Below are positions 1 through 7,843 of a stretch of DNA of 9,890 nt, piece after piece. The notes below the pieces were generated by a model. That model was not told the DNA's origin and did no database searches. It saw only the letters and a program-made list of their open reading frames with translations. Positions within the stretch are counted from its first letter, which is position 1; each line of letters starts with the position of its first letter. The position numbers and the translations under genes were made by a program. The DNA is from Actimicrobium sp047621345 (lineage in GTDB: Bacteria; Pseudomonadota; Gammaproteobacteria; Burkholderiales; Burkholderiaceae_D), in contig JBLHLW010000096.1 of the NCBI GenBank assembly GCA_047621345.1, positions 1 to 9,890 on the forward strand. The letters run 5' to 3'.

Positions 1-40
1 ACCCACCGTAGTAACTGGCGGACGCTTTCGGTGCGCGCGC

Positions 41-69
41 GTGGGCACATAAAGCCGTGCCCACCCTAC
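41..69. repeat. REP-like stem-loop with GTAG foot
   Basis: The arms GTGGGCAC (41-48) and GTGCCCAC (57-64) are a perfect 8-bp inverted repeat around an 8-base loop. They are followed one base later by CTAC (66-69), so on the minus strand a GTAG tetranucleotide precedes the stem. GTAG next to a short stem-loop is the known layout of REP elements mobilised by RAYT (TnpA_REP) transposases. Membership of such a family is inferred; no RAYT gene is in the window. The other three REP-like elements here have different arms (GGTGCAAT/ATTGCACC), but on the matching strand this one and the 9146 copy share the head CGTAGGGTG. Confidence 0.6.
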
Positions 70-72
70 GGG

Positions 73-228
73 CTGAAGTTGCGGTTGCGGTTGCGGTTGC
101 GGTTGAAGTTGAAGTGGAAGTTGAAGTTGAAGTTGAAGTTGAAGTTGAAGTTGAAGTGGAAGTTGAAGTTGAAGTTGAAGTTGAAGTTGAAGTTGAAGTT
201 GAAGTTGAAGTTGAAGTTGATTTTGACG
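73..228. repeat. Hexanucleotide tandem repeat, mainly TTGAAG
   Basis: From 79 to 216 there are 23 uninterrupted 6-base units: four TTGCGG, then TTGAAG x2, TGGAAG, TTGAAG x6, TGGAAG, TTGAAG x9. Degenerate edge units are CTGAAG (73-78), TTGATT (217-222) and TTGACG (223-228). The array has a block structure, with TTGCGG units at one end and TTGAAG units at the other, and two single-base variants. Because the unit is a multiple of three, it stays open in several frames (Val-Glu, Leu-Lys, and Asn-Phe on the minus strand) and creates spurious open frames. The third plus-strand frame reads TGA in every unit. It lies between REP-like elements with no gene around it, so I read it as a non-coding microsatellite or VNTR locus. 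Confidence 0.95.
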
Positions 229-270
229 TGGCCTTTGACGTACCCCGCATTGAAGCAGCTGCCAAAAGTC

Positions 271-344
271 GGAGTCAGGCAGGGGATAAGAAGGCCGCAC
301 TGTCTGAGCGAAGCGAGTTTGCGGCCTTCCCCCTGACTGGCTCC
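271..344. repeat. Long imperfect palindrome
   Basis: A perfect 10-bp inverted repeat, GAAGGCCGCA (290-299) with TGCGGCCTTC (320-329), sits inside a longer imperfect one. The left flank, starting GGAGTCAGGCAGGGG at 271, pairs with the right flank CCCCTGACTGGCTCC ending at 344, allowing a few unpaired bases. Transcribed in either direction it would fold into a long hairpin with a loop of about 20 bases. No gene is visible in it. It resembles the mosaic repeats common in Burkholderiales intergenic regions, but that family link is from memory and unchecked. Confidence 0.6.
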
Positions 345-392
345 GGCTTTTGGGAACCCGCAGGGCAGCCGCTTCGCGGTCGCCTTTTTCTT

Positions 393-428
393 GGTTACTT
401 CTTTTTGGCGAAGCAAAAAGAAGGGACC
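393..428. repeat. Hairpin repeat, perfect 10-bp stem
   Basis: CTTCTTTTTG (398-407) and CAAAAAGAAG (414-423) are exact reverse complements around the 6-base loop GCGAAG. Beyond a 2x2 mismatch the stem resumes with GGT (393-395) and ACC (426-428). The stem is AT-rich in a GC-rich setting. A rho-independent terminator is one alternative, but no gene ends nearby inside the window and the U-run would lie within the stem. I favour a dispersed repeat unit, part of the same repeat-dense block as the palindrome at 271-344. Confidence 0.6.
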
Positions 429-511
429 GCCTGCCGGTCCGGCTGCCGGGCCGCACCCGGCTTGGTCGTGGCGGAGTGCATGCAGGATCAGTTACCGCAG
501 TCAGAGCATTT

Positions 512-538
512 GGTGCAATGCCCTGCGGTTATTGCACC
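512..538. repeat. REP-like element, copy 1 (in leader of sulfurtransferase gene)
   Basis: The arms GGTGCAAT (512-519) and ATTGCACC (531-538) flank the 11-base centre GCCCTGCGGTT. The 27 bases are identical to those at 9257-9283, and the copy at 9150-9176 is the same element inverted with one base different in the centre. The expected CTAC foot after the right arm is degenerate here (CACC). A run of six T (544-549) follows five bases after the stem, giving a terminator-like geometry just ahead of the gene starting at 582. Confidence 0.85.
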
Positions 539-581
539 CACCGTTTTTTACCTCAAGTCACCGTACAACAGGAGTCCAGAA

Positions 582-1430
582 ATGTCCACCACCACCCTGA
601 TCCCCGCCTCTGCAATCACCCCCGACACCGACACCCACATCCTGATCGACTGCCGCCACGATCTGGCCAACCCCGACGCCGGCCGTATCGCCTATGCCGA
701 AGGCCACCTCCCTGGCGCGCGCTTCGCCCAGCTTGACAACGACCTCTCCGGTGCAAAAACCGCCGCCGATGGCAGCTTCGCCGGCCGACATCCGTTGCCG
801 GCAATGGCTGATTTCATCGAAACGCTGCGCCGCCTCGGCATCAACGACGACAGCCAGGTCGTCGTCTACGATGCCCATGGCGGGATGTTCGCGGCACGGC
901 TGTGGTGGATGTTGCGCTGGGCCGGCCATGCACAGGTCGCGGTCCTCGATGGCGGGTTGCCGGCATGGATCGCTGCCGGCGGCGTCACGACGACCGCAAC
1001 AACATCGGTTACACACGGCAATATCAACGCACAGCCAACACTGACCCGCACAGTCAATGTCGATCAGGTCCTGGCCAGCCTCGGATCAACCGACCTGACC
1101 ATCGTCGACGCCCGGGCCGCCGACCGTTTTCGCGGCGAGAATGAAACGTTAGATCGCGTCGGTGGCCATATTCCCGGCGCAAAAAATCGCTGCTTCAAGG
1201 ACAACCTGCAGGCCGATGGTCGCTTCAAGCCAGCCGATCAGTTACGCGCAGAGTTTTCCAGCGTGCTCGCCACACCAGCGACTGGCGTCATGCAATGCGG
1301 CTCCGGCGTCACCGCCTGCCACAACTTGCTAGCGCTGGAAATCGCCGGACTGACGGGCGCTGCACTGTATCCGGGATCATGGAGCCAGTGGAGTGCCGAT
1401 ACGTCACGACCGGTGGCTACCGGCGCGTAA
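582..1430 (+). CDS. sseA: Two-domain sulfurtransferase (3-mercaptopyruvate/thiosulfate type)
   Basis: This 282-residue protein is a tandem rhodanese of the SseA/MST type, which transfers sulfane sulfur from 3-mercaptopyruvate or thiosulfate to an acceptor, probably in the cytoplasm (no signal peptide). The N-terminal domain (about 15-135) carries DCRHDL (23-28), GHLPGARF and a non-catalytic loop near YDAHGG. The C-terminal domain (about 155-275) has IVDARAADRFRGE, GHIPGAKN and the active loop CGSGVTA with catalytic Cys239, then the GSWSQW end typical of the family. CGSGVTA favours mercaptopyruvate sulfurtransferase over classical rhodanese (CRKGVTA). The length matches E. coli SseA (about 281). 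I chose the ATG at 582 because AGGAG (570-574) lies 7 bases upstream. The same frame stays open back to 57, but only through repeats. The stop codon abuts that of the convergent next gene. Confidence 0.92.
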   Translation: MSTTTLIPASAITPDTDTHILIDCRHDLANPDAGRIAYAEGHLPGARFAQLDNDLSGAKTAADGSFAGRHPLPAMADFIETLRRLGINDDSQVVVYDAHGGMFAARLWWMLRWAGHAQVAVLDGGLPAWIAAGGVTTTATTSVTHGNINAQPTLTRTVNVDQVLASLGSTDLTIVDARAADRFRGENETLDRVGGHIPGAKNRCFKDNLQADGRFKPADQLRAEFSSVLATPATGVMQCGSGVTACHNLLALEIAGLTGAALYPGSWSQWSADTSRPVATGA

Positions 1431-2048
1431 TCAGCGCGTGAGTTGCGAATCCGACCGGCGCTTCAGCGACACCGCACCGAGCAGTGCCAGTCCGCCAAGC
1501 AGTAGCGCGGGACTGCTCGGCTCGGGCACTGAAGAAGCCAGCGCCGCCATCATCATCGGGCTGGCGGGGACCAGCGGATCGCCAAAATACTGAATGCTTT
1601 CGGCAGTAAAAGGGTTCACGAGACGCTGCGCAAACGGGCCTTTGACGCCACCGTAGGCGGACTGAAAAGAGAAAGTCAGGCCATAGTCATGGACGGTCGC
1701 ATCAGGCGCCTTGTCAAAAAAATGCAGTACCCCGCCACCGAGTCCGAACAGGTTGTTTTTTTCCTCGATCGCAATATCCCAGCCGTCTCCGGCCTCGATG
1801 TGCGCGATACCCAAATCAGAAAAATACGGCAGGTAGAAATCCGTCATATTGAAACTGCTGTAGTAGTCGGAAATACCGCCCGAGACATAGACCGTGTAGT
1901 CGAATGATCCGGTCTCGTTGACCGAGGCAACCGTCGTTGCATCAGGTGCGCCAGAAAGCCATGGTGGCGCTGCCAGCGCCGGTATGGTTGCCGATACCAT
2001 CAGCACAATCGCTACCCACTTTACCGCCCGGCTGACTGCAATTTTCAT
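1431..2048 (-). CDS. PEP-CTERM sorting-domain exported protein
   Basis: This 205-residue protein has a signal peptide at the N terminus (charged start, hydrophobic 11-25, likely cleavage after ALA at 24-26). At the C terminus it has a PEP-CTERM signal: VPEP (174-177), a hydrophobic stretch (about 181-194) and the basic cluster KRR (196-198). Such proteins are exported through the inner membrane and processed by an exosortase (EpsH/XrtA family), usually in exopolysaccharide-producing bacteria. No exosortase is in this window. The middle (30-170) is rich in Gly, Tyr, Phe and Asp, lacks Cys, and matches no family I recognise, so the role is unknown beyond secretion or surface anchoring. The ATG at 2048 is supported by AAAGGA about 9 bases upstream. 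An inverted repeat (2064-2117) lies in its leader. It could be co-transcribed with the transporter gene upstream (83-base gap) or have its own promoter. Confidence 0.9.
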   Translation of the reverse strand: MKIAVSRAVKWVAIVLMVSATIPALAAPPWLSGAPDATTVASVNETGSFDYTVYVSGGISDYYSSFNMTDFYLPYFSDLGIAHIEAGDGWDIAIEEKNNLFGLGGGVLHFFDKAPDATVHDYGLTFSFQSAYGGVKGPFAQRLVNPFTAESIQYFGDPLVPASPMMMAALASSVPEPSSPALLLGGLALLGAVSLKRRSDSQLTR

Positions 2049-2063
2049 GGTGAAATTCCTTTC

Positions 2064-2117
2064 TCGAATAATGATTAACTGACGGATTATGTGGTCCTTA
2101 TGATAGCCATTATTCGA
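2064..2117. promoter_or_regulatory. 10-bp inverted repeat in PEP-CTERM gene leader
   Basis: TCGAATAATG (2064-2073) and CATTATTCGA (2108-2117) are exact reverse complements 34 bases apart. They fill most of the 83-base gap between the transporter stop and the PEP-CTERM start. They could be paired operator half-sites, or a large-loop hairpin in the mRNA leader. No T-run follows, so a terminator for the transporter gene is less likely. The function is inferred only from symmetry and position. Confidence 0.4.
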
Positions 2118-2131
2118 TGCGCAGCAGAGCT

Positions 2132-2818
2132 TTAATGTTGTCCTGTCATCAACACTACGATGCCCACACCCAGCGCGATCAGCAGCACTTGCGGGATGGT
2201 TTCACGCAGCGTGGCGCGACGCTGCATTTGCGGCATCAGGTCACTAACAGCAATGTAGATGAATCCCGATGACGCAAATACCAGCACGTAGGGAATCCAC
2301 TGCATGCCTTGCTCCAGCGTGAAGTACCCGAGCAAGCCGCCCAGCACCGCCATCATGCTACTCAGCAAGTTATACAAATACGCTCGCCGGCGTGAAAATC
2401 CGGCGTTGAGCAGCACAATGAAGTCGCCGATTTCCTGCGGGATTTCATGCGCGATGATGGCAAGGCCGGTCACAATACCGAGCGTCGGATCGGCCAGAAA
2501 GGCTGCGGCGATCAAAATGCCATCGGTAAAGTTGTGCATGCCATCGCCCACCAGAATCATCCATCCGGCCTTGCCGGCTTCGCGCGCATCATGGCCGTGG
2601 TGATGAGCATGGCCGTCGCCTTCGTGATGATGCGAATGGCGCAGGATCGCGGTTTTTTCAAGCAGGAAAAAAAGCAGCAAGCCGCCCAGTAACACCGCAA
2701 ACAGCGTGTGCGTGTCGGCACCGGACTCGAACGCTTCCGGCAACGAGTGCAGGAACGACGTCGACAACATGATGCCGACCGACAGACTCACCAGGCGCTC
2801 GACCATTTTCGACAGCAA
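2132..2818 (-). CDS. ZIP-family divalent metal (zinc) transporter
   Basis: This is an inner-membrane ZIP permease that would bring Zn2+ or related divalent metals into the cytoplasm. From the TTG at 2818 it has 228 residues: a His-rich cytoplasmic loop (61-76, many His with Asp/Glu), then the two family metal-site motifs HNFTDG (95-100) and HEIPQEIGD (124-132), and hydrophobic segments near 10-25, 38-55, 101-123, 148-168, 174-193 and 208-225. The reading frame continues upstream without a stop and encodes a further hydrophobic segment (LVTILLVTTISGVLSISAAA), which fits the missing first membrane helix. No ATG, GTG or TTG occurs there, so the true start may be ATC at 2905 (257 residues, GGGA 5 bases upstream) or ATT at 2911. 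Neither TTG 2818 nor ATG 2806 has a good ribosome binding site. The family call is firm; the start is not. Confidence 0.88.
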   Translation of the reverse strand: MLSKMVERLVSLSVGIMLSTSFLHSLPEAFESGADTHTLFAVLLGGLLLFFLLEKTAILRHSHHHEGDGHAHHHGHDAREAGKAGWMILVGDGMHNFTDGILIAAAFLADPTLGIVTGLAIIAHEIPQEIGDFIVLLNAGFSRRRAYLYNLLSSMMAVLGGLLGYFTLEQGMQWIPYVLVFASSGFIYIAVSDLMPQMQRRATLRETIPQVLLIALGVGIVVLMTGQH

Positions 2819-2939
2819 TCCGAATGAAAAAATCGCTGCCGCAGAAATGCTAAGAACGCCCGATATGGTCGTGACTAATAGAATGGTGACGAGGGTGGTA
2901 TTGATGGCAATCCCGGATGATCAGGCAGAAAGGGACCAG

Positions 2940-2945
2940 ATTATA
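2940..2945 (-). promoter_or_regulatory. Candidate -10 box for the ZIP transporter gene
   Basis: The minus strand reads a perfect TATAAT here, about 29 bases upstream of the proposed extended start at 2911-2905, leaving a short leader of about 20-30 bases. No good -35 hexamer sits at 16-18 bases; the nearest candidate, TTGTAG, has a 19-base spacer. The flanking sequence GTTCTATAAT has slight resemblance to a Zur half-site, but not enough to call one. Confidence 0.4.
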
Positions 2946-2970
2946 GAACACCCGGTCAGGCTAACTACAA

Positions 2971-2987
2971 AGCACATCCCGTGTGCT
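2971..2987. promoter_or_regulatory. 17-bp palindrome in divergent control region
   Basis: AGCACA (2971-2976) and TGTGCT (2982-2987) are perfect inverted half-sites with a 5-base spacer. They lie between the divergent ZIP and xdhA genes, about 110 bases before the xdhA start and about 30 bases upstream of the ZIP -10 candidate. The size and symmetry suit a dimeric repressor or activator. The regulator is not in the window and cannot be named. I could not identify a convincing sigma-70 promoter for xdhA in 2912-3097. Confidence 0.4.
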
Positions 2988-3097
2988 GACCGACAGCGCG
3001 ACTGTCCGGCAACAATACCCGTCATCAGCCAACGCATATGGCAATGCGCCTATCAACTGCTAACCTACTGCGATACGATCACCGAGGCCCTGTCCCC

Positions 3098-4575
<1,478 letters not shown>

Positions 4576-4579
<4 letters not shown>

Positions 4580-6912
4580 ATTTGCCCATGAGCTCACGCA
4601 CCGAGCTACCCGGCGTCTGGGCCGAAGTCGGCCAGTCGCATCCGCACGAATCGGCTGTGCTGCATGTGCTGGGCACCGCCACCTATGTCGACGATGTCGC
4701 AGAAATCCATGGCACGCTGCATGCCGCACTGGGCTTGTCGCAACAGGCACACGCCACCTTCACGGCCGTCGATCTCACCGCCGTGAAGACCTCGCCCGGC
4801 GTCGTCGCCGTACTGGTCGCCGCGGACATTCCCGGCCTCAATGACTGTGGTCCGATCATCCATGACGATCCGATTTTTGCCGATGGGCTGGTGCAATATG
4901 TCGGCCAGCCGCTGTTCGTCGTCGTCGCCGATACGCATGACAATGCGCGCCGCGCGGCCCGGCTAGCACTCGTCGATTACACCGCCCTGCCCGCGCACCT
5001 GACACCCGAAGCGGCCCACGCCGCGCAATCATATGTACTGCCGCCTATGCGTTTGCAACGCGGCGATGCGGCAGCCCGGTTGGCGCAGGCACCACATCGC
5101 GCCAGCGGCACGCTGTCGGTCGGCGGTCAGGAACAGTTCTATCTGGAGGGTCAGGTAGCCTATGCGATTCCGCAGGAGGAGCGCGCCATGCGGGTGCTGT
5201 GTTCGACCCAGCATCCGTCCGAAATGCAGCATGTCGTGGCCCACGCCCTGGGTGTGCTGGCGCACCGCGTGAACGTCGAGTGCCGGCGCATGGGTGGCGG
5301 CTTCGGTGGCAAGGAATCGCAGTCGGCCTTGTGGGCGGCAGCAGCGGCCATCGCTGCCGACAAGCTCAAGCGCCCAGTCAAGTTGCGTGCCGACCGGGAC
5401 GACGACATGCTCGTCACCGGCAAGCGCCACTGCTTTCGCTATGCGTACGATGTCGGCTACGACGACAACGGCCGCATCCTCGCCGTGAAGCTGGAAATGG
5501 TGCTGCGGGCCGGTTATTCGGCCGACCTGTCCGGCCCGGTCGCGACCCGCGCGATCTGCCATGTCGATAATGCGTACTACCTGTCGGATGTCGACCTCCG
5601 CGCCTTTTGCGGCAAGACCAACACGCAATCGAACACGGCATTTCGTGGCTTCGGCGGACCGCAAGGTGCGCTTGCCATCGAATACGCGATCGACGATATT
5701 GCGCGCACGCTGGGCCAGGATGCGCTCACTATCCGGCAGCGTAATTTTTATGCGGAAGCCGGACGCGACGTCACCCCTTACGGCCAGCAACTCGACGACA
5801 ACGTACTCCAGCCGCTAGTCGGCGAACTCGAAGCCAGCAGTGCTTATCATCAGCGCCGCAGCGCCGTGCATGCCTTTAACGCGACCAGTCCACTCCTGAA
5901 AAAAGGCCTGGCGTTAACACCGGTCAAGTTCGGTATTGCCTTCAACGTCAATCACCTCAATCAAGCCGGCGCACTGGTGCATGTGTATGTCGATGGCTCG
6001 GTGCTGGTCAATCATGGCGGCACTGAAATGGGCCAGGGCATCCACACCAAGGTCATGCAAGTCGTTGCCCATGAACTGGGTGTGCCGCTGGCACAAGTGC
6101 GCATCAGTGCCACCGATACCGGCAAGGTCGCCAACACCTCGGCGACTGCCGCCTCGACCGGTGCCGATCTCAATGGCAAGGCGGCGCAAGCGGCAGCGCG
6201 GCAGATCCGCGACCGGTTGGCCGCATTTATCGCCGACCAGCATGGCGTGCCAGCCAACAGCGTGGACTTCGCCGATGGCAAGCTGCTGGTTGCAGGACAA
6301 GCCATCCCGTTTGCCGAGGTGGTCGCCAAAGCCTATCTGGCGCGGGTGCAATTGTGGTCCGACGGGTTCTATGCAACGCCCGGCCTGCATTGGGATTCCG
6401 CCAGCATGACCGGCCATCCGTTTTCGTATTTTGCGTATGGCGCAGCGGTCTCGGAAGTCCTCATCGACACCCTCACCGGCGAATGGAAATTGCTGCGCGC
6501 CGATGTGCTGTACGACGCCGGCGCGTCGCTCAATCCGGCTATCGACATCGGCCAGGTCGAGGGTGCCTTCATTCAGGGTATGGGCTGGCTGACCACCGAG
6601 GAACTATGCTGGAACAAGGACGGCAAGCTGACCACGCATGCGCCGTCGACCTACAAGATTCCGACGGTGTCGGATTGCCCGGACGACTTCCGTGTCGCGC
6701 TGTTCAACAACCGCAATGTCACGGACAGCATCCATCGCTCGAAAGCGGTCGGCGAGCCGCCGCTGCTGTTGCCGTTCTCGGTATTTTTCGCGCTGCGCGA
6801 TGCGGTCGCCAGTGTCGGTGACTACCGCATTAATCCACCGCTCAATGCCCCGGCGACCAGCGAAGAAATCCTCAACGCCATCGAGGCAGTGCAACGCGTG
6901 GGTTCGACGTGA
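4576..6912 (+). CDS. xdhB: Xanthine dehydrogenase large subunit XdhB (molybdopterin)
   Basis: This 778-residue catalytic subunit hydroxylates hypoxanthine to xanthine and xanthine to urate at a molybdenum cofactor, in a cytoplasmic (XdhAB)2 enzyme. Family hallmarks are GQEQFYLE with the Moco-binding Gln185, GGGFGGKE (240-247), FRGFGGPQ with substrate-orienting Arg357, TEMGQG (483-488), and GEPPLLLP with the catalytic base Glu727. All expected active-site residues are present, so an active purine hydroxylase rather than an aldehyde oxidase is likely. The ATG at 4576 overlaps the xdhA stop and has GGAGGG (4565-4570) 5 bases upstream; a second ATG at 4588 is possible but less well placed. An in-frame opening back to 4381 runs inside xdhA and is not coding. 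The stop overlaps the xdhC start (GTGA), which suggests translational coupling. Confidence 0.97.
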
Positions 6913-7817
6913 CGGCCTTTACTCCGGCGGTTCTGGTAACGGTCGCCAGCGTCGCGGGTTCGGCGCCGCGTGAGGCCGGCGCGACGATGCTGGTCACGCA
7001 AGACAGCCAGCGTGACACCATTGGCGGCGGCCATCTGGAATTGCGCGCCTGCGAGATTGCCCGCGCGATGCTGATGTTTCCCGAATCACGCCGGCTCGAA
7101 CGCTTCGCGCTCGGCCCCAGCCTCGGCCAATGCTGTGGTGGCGTCGTGCAACTGGTGTTCGAGTACGTCAAGGCAGAACACCGCGCGCCGCGCGACACAC
7201 ACCGCACCAGCTGGCGCGTGGTCTCGCTCGATACCGATGCGCCGCCGCTGCTGATCACGGATGCGACAGCATTGGGCCACGATCCGGCGCTGCCGACCCG
7301 CATCGCCATCGATGGCAGCGGACGGCGCTGGCTGATCGATCCGCGCCGCGCATGGACGGCGCATTTGCTGCTGTTCGGTGCCGGCCATGTCGGCGCGGCC
7401 ATCGTACGCGCGCTGGCCGACTTGCCGTGTCACGTCACATGGATTGATGAACGGGCCGAGGCATTCCCCGCCACCGTCCCTGCCAATGTCACCATCGAAC
7501 TCACCGATGCGCCCGAAGCCCTCGTCGGGCACGCCGCCGCCGGCAGCAGCTTTCTGGTCATGACACACAGCCACACCATCGATCAGCAATTGTGCGAAGC
7601 CATCCTCGACCGCAATGACGCCGGCTGGTTCGGCCTGATCGGTTCGCACACCAAGCGCCAGCAATTCGAACACCGATTACTGGCACGCGGCATCCCTGCC
7701 GAACGGCTGACCAGCATGACCTGCCCGGTCGGCATCGCCGGCATTAGCGGCAAGGCCCCTGGCGTCATCGCCGCCGCTGTCGCCGCACAATTACTTCAAG
7801 TCTGGGAATCTGTCTGA
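6909..7817 (+). CDS. xdhC: XdhC, molybdenum cofactor chaperone for xanthine dehydrogenase
   Basis: This 302-residue protein should bind the molybdenum cofactor, protect its sulfurated form and insert it into XdhB; it is not part of the mature enzyme. The N-terminal XdhC/CoxI domain shows ASVAGSAPREAGATMLV, IGGGHLE and the GQCCGG motif with Cys75-Cys76, which in the Rhodobacter capsulatus protein is linked to cofactor binding. A C-terminal Rossmann-type domain starts with FGAGHVG (156-162) and contains MTHSHTIDQQL, GLIGSHTKRQ and PVGIAGISGKAPG. The start is GTG at 6909, overlapping the xdhB TGA by 4 bases. No strong ribosome binding site is visible, consistent with re-initiation after xdhB. 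Its position after xdhAB is the usual proteobacterial order. Confidence 0.96.
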   Translation: MTAFTPAVLVTVASVAGSAPREAGATMLVTQDSQRDTIGGGHLELRACEIARAMLMFPESRRLERFALGPSLGQCCGGVVQLVFEYVKAEHRAPRDTHRTSWRVVSLDTDAPPLLITDATALGHDPALPTRIAIDGSGRRWLIDPRRAWTAHLLLFGAGHVGAAIVRALADLPCHVTWIDERAEAFPATVPANVTIELTDAPEALVGHAAAGSSFLVMTHSHTIDQQLCEAILDRNDAGWFGLIGSHTKRQQFEHRLLARGIPAERLTSMTCPVGIAGISGKAPGVIAAAVAAQLLQVWESV

Positions 7818-7843
7818 ACATCACCACCACCACCGCATCGACC

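Noticed and set aside
73..228. CRISPR array
   Set aside because: The 6-base units are contiguous, without spacers of CRISPR size, and no cas gene is present.
66..416. A minus-strand frame with an Asn-Phe repeat
   Set aside because: It is the complementary reading of the same hexanucleotide array. It has no ribosome binding site and no homology I recognise.
57..1430. A 457-residue open frame that fuses a Val-Glu repeat region to the sulfurtransferase
   Set aside because: The first 175 codons consist of the hexamer array and hairpin repeats. The rhodanese family length and the AGGAG at 570-574 fix the start at 582. Automated annotation could wrongly choose the long version.
582..1430. A role for the sulfurtransferase in sulfurating the XDH molybdenum cofactor
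   Set aside because: It would be attractive, but the gene is about 1.7 kb from the xdh operon, separated by two opposite genes. In the studied Rhodobacter system a NifS-like desulfurase does this job.
3038..3097. Upstream ATG adding 20 residues to XdhA
   Set aside because: The added residues have no family counterpart, and the ATG at 3098 has a plausible ribosome binding site and the expected N-terminus.
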